Positions 55,782 through 63,557 of a DNA stretch of 64,000 bases are shown here, piece after piece (the stretch's first letter is position 1; each line of letters starts with the position of its first letter). A program made the translations under genes and the position numbers. Under the pieces are notes generated by a model, which worked only from the letters and a program-made list of their open reading frames with translations, searched no databases and was not told the origin of the DNA. Origin of the DNA: an uncultured Lachnospiraceae bacterium (GTDB lineage: Bacteria; Bacillota; Clostridia; Lachnospirales; Lachnospiraceae); contig CAKXYI010000008.1 of assembly GCA_934899185.1 (NCBI GenBank), forward strand, positions 1 to 64,000, given 5' to 3'.

Positions 55782-57955
55782 TGCTTGCAATTTTTAAACG
55801 TGAATTTAAATCCTTGTTCTGGAATATTACCGGATGGTTGTTCATCGGTATTACCTTAGCGCTGTTTGGACTCTATTTCTTTGTCTACAATCTGTCCTAT
55901 GGTTATCCTTATATATCTTATTCCTTGTCAGCCATCGCCTTTTTATTTATGGTGACCGTGCCGATCCTTACCATGCGTGTTTTGGCAGAGGAAAAACATG
56001 CAAAGACAGACCAGTTGCTCTTGACGGCACCGGTGTCTGTAGGAAAGATTGTACTTGGCAAGTTCTTGGCACTTGCCCTTGTCTATACGATCTGTATCGG
56101 AGTTATCTGTGTGGCACCATTGGTACTTATGATCTTTGGTGATGTGCCGCTGGCAGAGACTTATGTGGGTATTTTAGGCTTCTGGCTCTATGGTCTGGCA
56201 ACAATCGCAATCGGTACTTTTGTATCTTCGCTCACAGAGAGCCAGGTCATTTCCGCCGTTGTATCCTTTGGCTTGATCTTTGTCGGCTATATGATGTCAT
56301 CTATCTGCAGCGTGATCTCATCTTCCGGTAATCTTTTAACCAAGATCTTAGGATGTTATGACCTTTATACGCCATTGGATGATTTCTTTAATGGAACTCT
56401 TTCCATTACCGGTATCGTCTATTATCTTTCGGTGATCGCGCTGGCGCTCTTTTTGACAGAGCAGATGATCCAGAAACGTAGATGGACGATCAGCCGCAAT
56501 ATGATTTCTACCTCCGTATTTAGTACCAGTATGATCGTCATTGTTGTGGCACTGACGGTGGTTGTCAATCTGATCGCATCCGCTTTGCCAGAAACTTATA
56601 CACAGATCGATGCGACATCCCAGAAACTTTATTCCATCACGGAAGATACGGAGAAGTATCTGGATACCTTAAAAGATGATGTGACACTTTATGTCATGGT
56701 AAATAAAAACAGCAAAGATGATAATGTAGACCGCACCTTGCAGAAATATGCATCTGCATCCAAGCATGTCAAGGTCAAATATGTGGATCCAAATGTCAGT
56801 CCGACTTTTGCATCCAAGTACACGGACAGTGATGTGACCAGCAATTCCATCATTGTTGTCTGTGGAGACCGCTCTAAGGTCATTGACTACAATTCCGACA
56901 TTTATGAGTATTCTTATGACTCCAGTTACAATTATTCTGTGACAGGATATGATTGTGAGGGACAGGTGACAGCAGCTATTCAGTATGTGACATCTGAGTC
57001 TACAACCAATGTATATGAACTGACCGGGCATGATGAGTCAACGCTCTCCGGAGACTTTTCGGAAGTATTCCAGAAGCGTTTCATGAACGTGGAATCCCTC
57101 AACCTTTTGACGGTAGATGCCATCCCGGAGGATTGTCAGGCACTCTTTATCACAGCACCGCAGTCGGATCTGTCTGAGGATGATCTAACGAAACTGAGCC
57201 AGTATCTGGGAAATGGCGGAAAGATCTATCTGTCGATCGATTATTCCAAGTGGAATGAACTGACGAACTTCAAGAAATTACTTTCAGACAATAACATAAA
57301 GACGACTGAGAGTTATTTGGTAGAGACAGATCGATCATATTATTATCCTAATAACCCATTATGGCTATTACCGAATGTAGAAAATACGGAAGTGTCTTCT
57401 TCTGTGGCTGGTATGACTCAAGTCATGGCGCCTTGTAGTGTGGGATTTACCTTTACGGGAGAGGATGATAGCAATGTGACATCCTTTATGACGACTTCGG
57501 CGAATGCAACTGCTAAAACAGCAGCAAATACTCAAAAATTTTATGAAAAATTTGCTGGCAATGATCAGGCAACAGATACAGAAATTATTAATGCATTGAC
57601 CAGTGTGCAGGACGGCGACAGCCAGGGGCAGTATAGTCTGGGTATGTTGGTGACTAATGCAAATGGTGGTGAACTCTGTGTGCTTGGTTCGGCTATGATG
57701 TGTACAGATGGTAAGAATCAGTATGTGTCTGGGCGTAATGCAACGCTTTTCAATGGAATCGTAAATGCACTTGTGACAACGGATGATGGAAGCAGTGATA
57801 ATGCGGTGGTGATCGCAGCAAAGGATTATACCGTATCCAACCTGACAGTTTCAGCAAATGCCATGCTTGTCTATGGTATTCTTTGGGGCATCTTTATGCC
57901 GATTGCCCTTATCATTATTGGTATCATTGTCTGGGCAAGAAGGAGAAAACGTTAG
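55781..57955 (+). CDS. ABC-2 permease fused to GldG-like auxiliary domain
   Basis: 724 residues. Residues 1-240 form six ABC-2-type transmembrane helices (GldF-like). A further helix at about 246-268 leads into a long extracytoplasmic domain (270-690) of the ABC_transp_aux/GldG type, containing VTLYVMVNKNS, a Rossmann-like ALFITAPQSDLSEDD and ELTGHDES; a final helix lies at about 695-718 before RRRKR. In gliding Bacteroidetes GldF and GldG are separate. The start overlaps the ATPase stop by one base. Cargo unknown; probably a cell-surface or lipid exporter. Confidence 0.85.
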   Translation: MLAIFKREFKSLFWNITGWLFIGITLALFGLYFFVYNLSYGYPYISYSLSAIAFLFMVTVPILTMRVLAEEKHAKTDQLLLTAPVSVGKIVLGKFLALALVYTICIGVICVAPLVLMIFGDVPLAETYVGILGFWLYGLATIAIGTFVSSLTESQVISAVVSFGLIFVGYMMSSICSVISSSGNLLTKILGCYDLYTPLDDFFNGTLSITGIVYYLSVIALALFLTEQMIQKRRWTISRNMISTSVFSTSMIVIVVALTVVVNLIASALPETYTQIDATSQKLYSITEDTEKYLDTLKDDVTLYVMVNKNSKDDNVDRTLQKYASASKHVKVKYVDPNVSPTFASKYTDSDVTSNSIIVVCGDRSKVIDYNSDIYEYSYDSSYNYSVTGYDCEGQVTAAIQYVTSESTTNVYELTGHDESTLSGDFSEVFQKRFMNVESLNLLTVDAIPEDCQALFITAPQSDLSEDDLTKLSQYLGNGGKIYLSIDYSKWNELTNFKKLLSDNNIKTTESYLVETDRSYYYPNNPLWLLPNVENTEVSSSVAGMTQVMAPCSVGFTFTGEDDSNVTSFMTTSANATAKTAANTQKFYEKFAGNDQATDTEIINALTSVQDGDSQGQYSLGMLVTNANGGELCVLGSAMMCTDGKNQYVSGRNATLFNGIVNALVTTDDGSSDNAVVIAAKDYTVSNLTVSANAMLVYGILWGIFMPIALIIIGIIVWARRRKR

Positions 57956-58522
57956 ATGGATAAGCAAAAAAAGACCCTGCTTATCTTAGCAGTGCTATTG
58001 GTAGCAGCGCTGCTGGGATTGCTTGGTGCCAAGAAATTGGCAGATAAAAAAGACAAGGCAGATGCCATTGACTCTGCGGAGGAAAGTATTCAGGTCTATT
58101 CTGTGGATGCAGATGATGTGACCAAGGTGTCTTATTATAATAATGGTGTGCAGGTGACATTGACGAAATCGGATGATGGGTGGCAGGATGCAGATGGTGT
58201 AATTTTAGATGATGACAAGGTCAAGACCATGTTATCTTATCTTACCACAATCAAAGCCAGCGATGTCATTGAGGACACAGACGATATCAGTCAGTATGGA
58301 TTTTCGTCAGCCACAAATGAGGTGACCGTCACAACAAAAGATAGCGAGACGACTTTTACGATCGGTATGCAAAATGCCATCACCGATAAATATTATCTCA
58401 TGGTAGATTATGATGAGAGTAAGGTCTATGTGATCGATTCTTCTATGCTTACGGCATGTGGCTATAGCACGTCCGACCTAATGCCGGATGAGTCATCAGC
58501 AGAGAGCACAGAAGCAGAATAA
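57956..58522 (+). CDS. DUF4340 membrane-anchored protein
   Basis: 188 residues. An N-terminal anchor (about 6-26, LLILAVLLVAALLGLLGA) and an outer domain of the DUF4340 kind: SVDADDVTKVSYYNNGVQVTL, then QYGF with later VYVIDSSML. DUF4340 proteins accompany GldG-type ABC systems and seem to be their third component. It begins immediately after the permease. A strong bidirectional terminator ends the operon. Confidence 0.83.
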   Translation: MDKQKKTLLILAVLLVAALLGLLGAKKLADKKDKADAIDSAEESIQVYSVDADDVTKVSYYNNGVQVTLTKSDDGWQDADGVILDDDKVKTMLSYLTTIKASDVIEDTDDISQYGFSSATNEVTVTTKDSETTFTIGMQNAITDKYYLMVDYDESKVYVIDSSMLTACGYSTSDLMPDESSAESTEAE

Positions 58523-58550
58523 AAAAAGGAGCCTTAGTGCTCCTTTTTTT
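58521..58550. terminator. Bidirectional terminator
   Basis: AAAAAAAGGAGC (58521-58532) and GCTCCTTTTTTT (58539-58550) are perfect inverted copies around a 6-base loop that contains part of the minus-strand gene's stop codon. It serves both converging genes. Confidence 0.95.
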
Positions 58551-58752
58551 CGTCCTGATCTTTCTTTTTGTTCTGGATCATGATATTTAACAGCCATAGG
58601 GTAAACGGCACGAGTATGGTTGCCGCAATGGAGGCTGTCAGGTAAGACATGGTCTTGGTATTGTCAAAGACGGCGGCAAAGATGGTGAGGACATACATGC
58701 CGACCAATAAAATAATGCCGATGATGGCAAGGATCTGGCGTAAACGTTGCAT
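58534..58752 (-). CDS. Small two-helix membrane protein, unknown
   Basis: 72 residues on the minus strand with two predicted transmembrane helices (about 8-30 and 38-60), then a charged tail ending KKKDQDEKKEH. I judge it real because AAGGAG lies 8 bases before the ATG and it ends in a shared terminator. I do not recognise the family. It is divergent from the SEC-C gene, across the giant hairpin element, whose left arm appears to supply its promoter. Confidence 0.7.
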   Translation of the reverse strand: MQRLRQILAIIGIILLVGMYVLTIFAAVFDNTKTMSYLTASIAATILVPFTLWLLNIMIQNKKKDQDEKKEH

Positions 58753-58773
58753 AAGAGTTCTCCTTCATAAGAA

Positions 58774-58801
58774 TTGATAAGGATATGATACCACATATAA
58801 A
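58774..58801 (+). promoter_or_regulatory. Possible promoter into the giant hairpin
   Basis: TTGATA (58774-58779), 16 bases, TATAAA (58796-58801) on the plus strand. If used, RNA would begin near 58808 and run through the inverted repeat as a transcript of up to 600 bases. Weakly supported. Confidence 0.35.
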
Positions 58802-58814
58802 GGGATTGTGCCAG
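58786..58814 (-). promoter_or_regulatory. Outward promoter in left arm for the small membrane-protein gene
   Basis: On the minus strand: CTGGCA (58814-58809), 17 bases, TATCAT (58791-58786) preceded by TGG, an extended -10. It lies inside the terminal arm of the giant inverted repeat. Confidence 0.5.
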
Positions 58815-58993
58815 ATGGCGATAGAGAGCACGAGCCGGAAGGCAGGATGCGGAGGCACCGGGGCGACAGGCAGGGAAAACGTCGCGCAATTCTGCGTCTC
58901 TACAAAAAGGGATTTGCTTTTTATAATAAAAACTGTCTTTGCAAGGTTAGACAAGCGTCTAGGATAATGTTCGCCTGCGACAGATATGAATGC

Positions 58994-59122
58994 ATAGCAC
59001 ATTAGAGTTCCTTAGAACTTGTTATGCGGTAGGCAACTCGGGTACAGGGATGTACCCGAGAGGCGCAACCGCACACGGATGTTCGTTTGCGCCGGTTGCC
59101 ACAGGTTGCTTAAATGTGCTAT
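58994..59122. ncRNA. Branched apex of the giant hairpin with GNRA-type tetraloop
   Basis: At the centre of the inverted repeat, 58994-59003 pairs perfectly with 59113-59122 (10 bp). Inside, GGCAA/TTGCC (59032-59036 with 59096-59100) closes two hairpins: CTCGGGTACA-GGGA-TGTACCCGAG (59037-59060), with a GNRA-type loop, and GGCGCAA/TTGCGCC (59062-59068 with 59087-59093). Two self-complementary AGTTC-n4-GAACT hairpins (59006-59019 and 59127-59140) can also pair with each other (59004-59021 with 59125-59142), which competes with the 10-bp stem. This arrangement suggests a folded RNA, strand unknown. No known RNA class recognised. Confidence 0.5.
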
Positions 59123-59350
59123 ACCAAGTTCTTAGGAACTCTTATGTGTGGTGCCCTGAATATCTGTCGCAGGTGGACATATCCTGCCGCTTGTCGAAGC
59201 CGTGCAAGAGACAGTTTCCAATCAAGCAAATCCCTCTTTAAGAGACGAGACGAATTGGCTCCCATGTTTTCCATCCCGCCTACGCCCTGTCCCCCATCCT
59301 GTCTTCCGGCTCGTGCATTCGGTTACGCTGCCCTCCGGCAAAATTATGTT

Positions 59351-59379
59351 TTGCTTTTTTCTATGGTCTGTGGTATCGT
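59351..59379 (+). promoter_or_regulatory. Outward promoter in right arm for the SEC-C gene
   Basis: TTGCTT (59351-59356), 17 bases, TATCGT (59374-59379) preceded by TGG. It is the mirror of the outward extended -10 in the left arm. Confidence 0.45.
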
Positions 59380-59416
59380 ATATGTGCTACAAAAGTGATA
59401 AAGGATGGAAAAAGAT

Positions 59417-59926
59417 ATGGCATTATTACAGGAATGGCAGAAAATCTCCTACAATCAGGAGCAGGATCGTGCCACATTACAGAGATTTTGGCAGAATTAT
59501 TTTTTGATCGAGAAGGGTATCTATGAGAAATTACTGGACAACCCGGATGAAGAAGTTTCTGGAACTGTCAAGGAATTGGCTGATAAGTATGAGATCGACA
59601 TTATGGCAATGACCGGATTTTTGGACGGCATCAATGACAGTCTGATCACACCGAATCCGATCGAGACCATGGAAGAGGATACCGTGGTTTCTCTGGCTTT
59701 TGATAAGGAAAAGTTATATGAGAACATGGTAGATGCTAAGGCTGACTGGCTCTATGAACTTCCACAGTGGGATGAGATCTTTGATGCAGAAAAGAAAAAG
59801 ACATTGTATCGCCAGGCAAAGAATGCACACACGATCCGCAATACCGTTAAGGTAGGACGTAATGATCCTTGTCCTTGTGGATCTGGTCGTAAGTACAAGC
59901 AGTGCTGTGGCAAGAAAAATAAATAA
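59417..59926 (+). CDS. SEC-C motif protein
   Basis: 169 residues from ATG 59417 ([14 protein letters not shown]); AAGGATGG lies about 8 bases upstream. An in-frame ATG at 59405 is possible. The C-terminus is a SEC-C zinc-binding motif, [19 protein letters not shown], as at the end of SecA. The body is helical ([40 protein letters not shown]) and not otherwise recognised. SecA-type zinc tails bind SecB or ribosomes, so a ribosome- or export-linked role is possible. Confidence 0.85.
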   Translation: MALLQEWQKISYNQEQDRATLQRFWQNYFLIEKGIYEKLLDNPDEEVSGTVKELADKYEIDIMAMTGFLDGINDSLITPNPIETMEEDTVVSLAFDKEKLYENMVDAKADWLYELPQWDEIFDAEKKKTLYRQAKNAHTIRNTVKVGRNDPCPCGSGRKYKQCCGKKNK

Positions 59927-59937
59927 GAAATACCAAT

Positions 59938-59987
59938 AAAAGCCTCTGACTTAGGATGTGGATGCATCTTAAGCCAGAGGCTTTTTT
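59938..59987. terminator. Bidirectional terminator between SEC-C gene and aroA
   Basis: AAAAGCCTCTG (59938-59948) pairs with CAGAGGCTTTT (59975-59985); an inner stem CTTAGGATG/CATCTTAAG (59950-59958 with 59965-59973, one G.T) extends it. T-runs on both strands. Confidence 0.92.
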
Positions 59988-60001
59988 ATGTGTAAATCCA
60001 T

Positions 60002-61279
60002 CTAAGATGTGATCTTTTGTAAAGTGTCGTAAAAGTTTGGATAGGAGATGACTACGCAATCCGGGTCATCAAAAGTTGTTACGCCATCCGCGGCAAGTCC
60101 GGCAATGGCAAAAGACATGGCAATGCGGTGATCTGCATAGGTCTTGATCTGAGTCCCATGCATGGAACGTCCGCCATGAATGATCATGCCGTCCTCTGTT
60201 CCGACGGCATCAGCCCCCATGGCATTGAGGTTTTCTACAACCGAGGTAACACGGTCAGACTCTTTGACACGGAGTTCTTTGGCATCCCGGATAATGGTAT
60301 CGCCCTCTGCAAATGCAGCCATGACAGCGATGACCGGGATCTCATCGATCAGCGTTGGGATCAGGTCTCCTTCAATGATCGTGCCGTGCAAAGATGAAGA
60401 ACGAACGATAAGATCACAGACCTCTTCACCGGATACCTTACGCCTGTTTTCGTAAGAAATATCGGCACCCATCTGCTCGGCAACTTTTAAGATACCGGCA
60501 CGGGTAGGGTTACAGTTGACATTGTAGATCATAAGTTCTGCATTCGGGACGATGGAAGCGGCAGCAATAAAATAAGCAGCGGAAGAAATATCACCCGGAA
60601 TCTGAATCTTTTGTCCGACCAGGTGTGGATTGCCCTCGATGCTGGCAGTTCTTTCGGATGAGGTCACATTCGCACCAAACCCGCTCAACATAAGTTCGGT
60701 GTGGTTACGGGATAAGACCGGCTCTGTGACAGAAGTCATGCCATCGCAGTAAAGTCCAGCCAAAAGGATAGCGGATTTGACTTGGGCGGAAGCCACAGGA
60801 GAGTCATAGTGGATGGCATGCAGATCACCGCCTTTGATCTCTAAAGGTGCACAGTCATTGTCACGCAGGGAGGTGATCCTTGCCCCCATCATAGAAAGCG
60901 GTCTGATGATACGCTGCATAGGTCTTTTCTGGATAGAAGCGTCTCCATTTAAGGTGGATGTAAAAGGACAGCCGGATAAGATACCGCTGATCAGTCTTGT
61001 GGTCGTGCCGCTGTTGCCGACGTCCAAAATGTCTCTTGGTTCCGATAGACCATGCAAGCCCTTTCCCTGAATCACAACATGATCGTCATTTTGTTCGATG
61101 ACAATGCCCATTTTCTGAAAACAGGCGATCGTGGAGCGACAGTCTGCACCATCCAAAAAGCCGGTCAGTTCGGTCGTGCCATCGGCAATGGCACCGAACA
61201 TGACGCCGCGGTGGGATATGGATTTATCACCGGGAATGTGGATCTGCCCTTTGATATGATTTGCTTTTTTAATTTCCAT
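60002..61279 (-). CDS. aroA: 3-Phosphoshikimate 1-carboxyvinyltransferase (EPSP synthase)
   Basis: 425 residues, minus strand. Adds enolpyruvyl from PEP to shikimate-3-phosphate, the step before chorismate. Substrate motifs: PGDKSISHRGVMFGA, GNSGTTTRL (here Gly-Asn-Ser-Gly-Thr-Thr, a glyphosate-relevant loop), and ELRVKESDR with D..DHR later. Starts at ATG 61279 after GAGGTAAG. Last gene of the DAHP synthase-tyrA-aroA operon. Confidence 0.97.
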   Translation of the reverse strand: MEIKKANHIKGQIHIPGDKSISHRGVMFGAIADGTTELTGFLDGADCRSTIACFQKMGIVIEQNDDHVVIQGKGLHGLSEPRDILDVGNSGTTTRLISGILSGCPFTSTLNGDASIQKRPMQRIIRPLSMMGARITSLRDNDCAPLEIKGGDLHAIHYDSPVASAQVKSAILLAGLYCDGMTSVTEPVLSRNHTELMLSGFGANVTSSERTASIEGNPHLVGQKIQIPGDISSAAYFIAAASIVPNAELMIYNVNCNPTRAGILKVAEQMGADISYENRRKVSGEEVCDLIVRSSSLHGTIIEGDLIPTLIDEIPVIAVMAAFAEGDTIIRDAKELRVKESDRVTSVVENLNAMGADAVGTEDGMIIHGGRSMHGTQIKTYADHRIAMSFAIAGLAADGVTTFDDPDCVVISYPNFYDTLQKITS

Positions 61280-61297
61280 TTTCTTACCTCGGATAGT

Positions 61298-62392
61298 CTA
61301 GGATTCGTGAATCGTGTAGTGCTTGCTGAGAATAAGTTCTGCTGCATCCATAGCAGCCTGATCGTATAACTCGATACGCAATACACCTTTTTCAAATTCT
61401 CTATTGTGCACAATACCAATGTTCTTGATGCTGATGCCGTTGGCTGCCAGCGTCGTTGCAATGGTGGCAATGGCACCGGCTTCATCTGCAAGATCCAGAT
61501 AAAACTCGTAGGATGAAGGGAGTACCCCCTGCTTTTTGAGCGGAAGATCATCCCGGTAGTCTTTTGCAGAAGAAAAAAGTTTTATGACATCATCTTCCTT
61601 TTGGTCTGAAATAGATGTGATAAAATCCTGTAGACTTTTTTGGTAAAGGGCAGCGGCTCTTAGGATCTCATCCTTATTGGTGGCACAGATGTGTTGCCAC
61701 ATAACAGGAGAGGAGGAGGCAATCCTTGTAATATCACGGAAACCACCGGCGGCGATCGTTTTCATCGTTTCATCCGCAAAGTCGTTCTCTGCAACAAAAT
61801 TGACCAGAGACGCTGCAATGACGTGTGGCAGATGACTGATGCAGGCTGTTGCAAAATCATGCTTTTCCGGACTCATGATCAGTGTGAGAGCACCAAGAGA
61901 GGCGATAAATGCAGAAAAGTCTGCCAGTCTTTCTTTGTCAAAATCATCTGTTACCGTAAGGATATAATAAGCATTTTCCAAAAGGTATGGACTGGAGTGA
62001 TCGTAGCCGATGGCTTCCGAACCTGCCATCGGGTGTCCGCCGATAAAACGGGAAGTCAGTCCCAGATCAGCAACGGCTTTTGTGATGTCGCCTTTAACGC
62101 TTCCTACATCTGTGATGATGCAGTGGCCTGGCAAAAGGTCAGCCAGGCGGGTAAGGTAATCGACATTGACCTTGACCGGTCCGCATAAAAATAAAATATC
62201 ACAATCCGAAAAAGCCTCCAAAGGCAGCATGGTATCGTTCGTGATAATGCCATCTGCATAGGCAGCCTGTATGGTGCTCTCGCGTGAGGCGATCGCGATC
62301 ATTTCCGTTTGTGGGTATTTTTTTTTGATAATCTTAGCGATGGATCCACCGATCAATCCCAGACCGATAAATCCGATTTTTGGGTATAACAT
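61298..62392 (-). CDS. tyrA: Prephenate dehydrogenase with ACT domain
   Basis: 364 residues, minus strand. Oxidatively decarboxylates prephenate to 4-hydroxyphenylpyruvate for tyrosine. NAD site IGFIGLGLIGGSIAK at the N-terminus; VGSVKGDI and GGHPMAGSE in the active site; a C-terminal ACT domain (about 295-364, LADEAGAIATIATTLA) for tyrosine feedback. Start ATG 62392 with AAGGAG. Lies between DAHP synthase and aroA. Confidence 0.96.
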   Translation of the reverse strand: MLYPKIGFIGLGLIGGSIAKIIKKKYPQTEMIAIASRESTIQAAYADGIITNDTMLPLEAFSDCDILFLCGPVKVNVDYLTRLADLLPGHCIITDVGSVKGDITKAVADLGLTSRFIGGHPMAGSEAIGYDHSSPYLLENAYYILTVTDDFDKERLADFSAFIASLGALTLIMSPEKHDFATACISHLPHVIAASLVNFVAENDFADETMKTIAAGGFRDITRIASSSPVMWQHICATNKDEILRAAALYQKSLQDFITSISDQKEDDVIKLFSSAKDYRDDLPLKKQGVLPSSYEFYLDLADEAGAIATIATTLAANGISIKNIGIVHNREFEKGVLRIELYDQAAMDAAELILSKHYTIHES

Positions 62393-62410
62393 ATTCTTCT
62401 CCTTAGGTAA

Positions 62411-63424
62411 CTATAATGTCCGGCCTGCAAGTGAAATATAAGGCTTTAAGTTCTCCATGACGGAAGCAAACTGGTCAAAGTCCAGAGACTGCGGACCATC
62501 GGATAGGGCGTGTGCCGGATCATTGTGAACTTCGATCATAAGACCGTCAGCACCGCAGGCAATGGCTGCCTTTGCTAAAGGTTCTACGAAAGAGCGTACG
62601 CCGGTAGCATGGCTTGGATCGACAATGACCGGAAGGTGTGTACGTTCTTTTAAAACACAGACGGCAGAAAGATCTAAGGTATTTCTTGTGGAAGTCTCAT
62701 AGGTACGAATACCGCGCTCGCACAGGGCTACCTTGGAACTGCCGGATGACATGATGTATTCTGCGGCATTTAACCATTCATCGATCGTAGCACAAAGTCC
62801 GCGCTTTAGAAGTACCGGCATACCGGTTTTTCCAACTTCTTTTAAGAGTTCAAAATTCTGCATATTGCGGGCACCGACCTGTAACATATCTACATATTTA
62901 AAAGCAGATTCCACAGCATGGGCTGAGGTGACTTCACAGATGGTGGCAAGACCGGTTTCTTTGGAAGCAGTCTGCATATAACGGAGTCCGTCTTCTTCCA
63001 AGCCCTGAAAAGAGTATGGGGAAGTACGTGGCTTGTAGGCGCCGCCGCGTAAGATGGTCGCCCCCTGTTTTTTTACGGCTCTGGCGATGGTGAGCAGTTG
63101 TTCCTCCGATTCCACGGCACAAGGACCGGACATGATCGTGATATTATCAGGACCGATCATGGTGTCTTTGACAGCAAATTCGGTTGGCTGTGGATGGAAT
63201 TTCTTGTTGGCAAGTTTGTAACTCTCCGTGACCGGGATCATCTTGTCAACGATTGGATTGGACTCGATGGCTGTCAGGTCGATCTTGGTCTTATCACCGA
63301 TCAGACCGATGATCGTGACTTCCTCGCCACGGGACAGATGTGTGTGCAATCCTGTGGCTTCAATATCCTTTATAAAGGCATGCAGGGCATCCTCAGGTGT
63401 TTGTGGTTTTACTACTAAGATCAT
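62411..63424 (-). CDS. aroF: DAHP synthase, type I-beta with N-terminal regulatory domain
   Basis: 337 residues, minus strand. Condenses PEP and erythrose-4-phosphate, the entry to aromatic synthesis. Residues 1-70 are a ferredoxin-like regulatory domain (PQTPEDALHAFIKDIEATG) as in Thermotoga DAHPS. Barrel motifs: SGPCAVESEEQ, RGGAYKPRTSPYSFQG, LKRG and DPSHATGVR. Start ATG 63424 after GAAGGAG. First gene of the operon and its likely feedback point. Confidence 0.95.
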   Translation of the reverse strand: MILVVKPQTPEDALHAFIKDIEATGLHTHLSRGEEVTIIGLIGDKTKIDLTAIESNPIVDKMIPVTESYKLANKKFHPQPTEFAVKDTMIGPDNITIMSGPCAVESEEQLLTIARAVKKQGATILRGGAYKPRTSPYSFQGLEEDGLRYMQTASKETGLATICEVTSAHAVESAFKYVDMLQVGARNMQNFELLKEVGKTGMPVLLKRGLCATIDEWLNAAEYIMSSGSSKVALCERGIRTYETSTRNTLDLSAVCVLKERTHLPVIVDPSHATGVRSFVEPLAKAAIACGADGLMIEVHNDPAHALSDGPQSLDFDQFASVMENLKPYISLAGRTL

Positions 63425-63460
63425 AGTGCATTTCTCCTTCTCATACTAAATACAGATTTT

Positions 63461-63489
63461 ATCATAGTCACTTTATTCCTTAAAGTCAA
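63461..63489 (-). promoter_or_regulatory. Promoter of the aromatic operon
   Basis: Minus strand: TTGACT (63489-63484), 17 bases, TATGAT (63466-63461), 36 bases before the DAHP synthase start. Confidence 0.7.
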
Positions 63490-63490
63490 C

Positions 63491-63515
63491 ACTTTAAAGC
63501 GTAAAAGTTTAAAGT
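63491..63515. promoter_or_regulatory. Inverted repeat upstream of the aromatic promoter
   Basis: ACTTTAAA (63491-63498) and TTTAAAGT (63508-63515) separated by 9 bases, ending 2 bases upstream of the -35 box. It could be an operator for an aromatic-responsive regulator or an AT-rich UP-like element. Confidence 0.4.
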
Positions 63516-63557
63516 ACGAAAAATAATCAAATCCTAAAAAGTGGGAAGACTACTTTT

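Larger units (their letters stand above)
58783..59381. repeat. Giant imperfect inverted repeat (about 600 bases), gene-free
   Basis: The 664 bases between the starts of the two divergent genes hold no credible gene. Left and right halves are complementary throughout. Paired blocks, outer to inner: 58783-58795 with 59369-59381 (13 bp, one G.T); 58828-58849 with 59295-59316 (22 bp, one G.T); 58874-58880 with 59266-59272; 58887-58892 with 59252-59257; 58895-58901 with 59241-59247; 58909-58919 with 59224-59234; 58930-58938 with 59209-59217; 58950-58957 with 59188-59195; 58961-58965 with 59181-59185; 58974-58987 with 59160-59173 (14 bp perfect). Internal loops separate them. A direct repeat GATAAGGAT/GATAAAGGAT flanks it (58776, 59397). 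Either a MITE-like element or a large structured RNA. Confidence 0.88.

Noticed and set aside
58783..59381. Group II intron, SRP RNA, 6S RNA, RNase P RNA or tmRNA as the identity of the giant hairpin
   Set aside because: I see no intron domain V, no RT gene, no RNase P GAGGAAAGUCC-like core and no tmRNA tag frame. A long-stem 6S-like reading fails because of the branched apex and 600-base length.
58990..59507. Overlapping plus-strand reading frames of 83-101 codons and minus-strand frames (58638-58889) over the intergenic region
   Set aside because: They lack ribosome sites, are Cys/Pro-rich without family resemblance, overlap each other and follow the arms of the inverted repeat. They are by-products of its composition.
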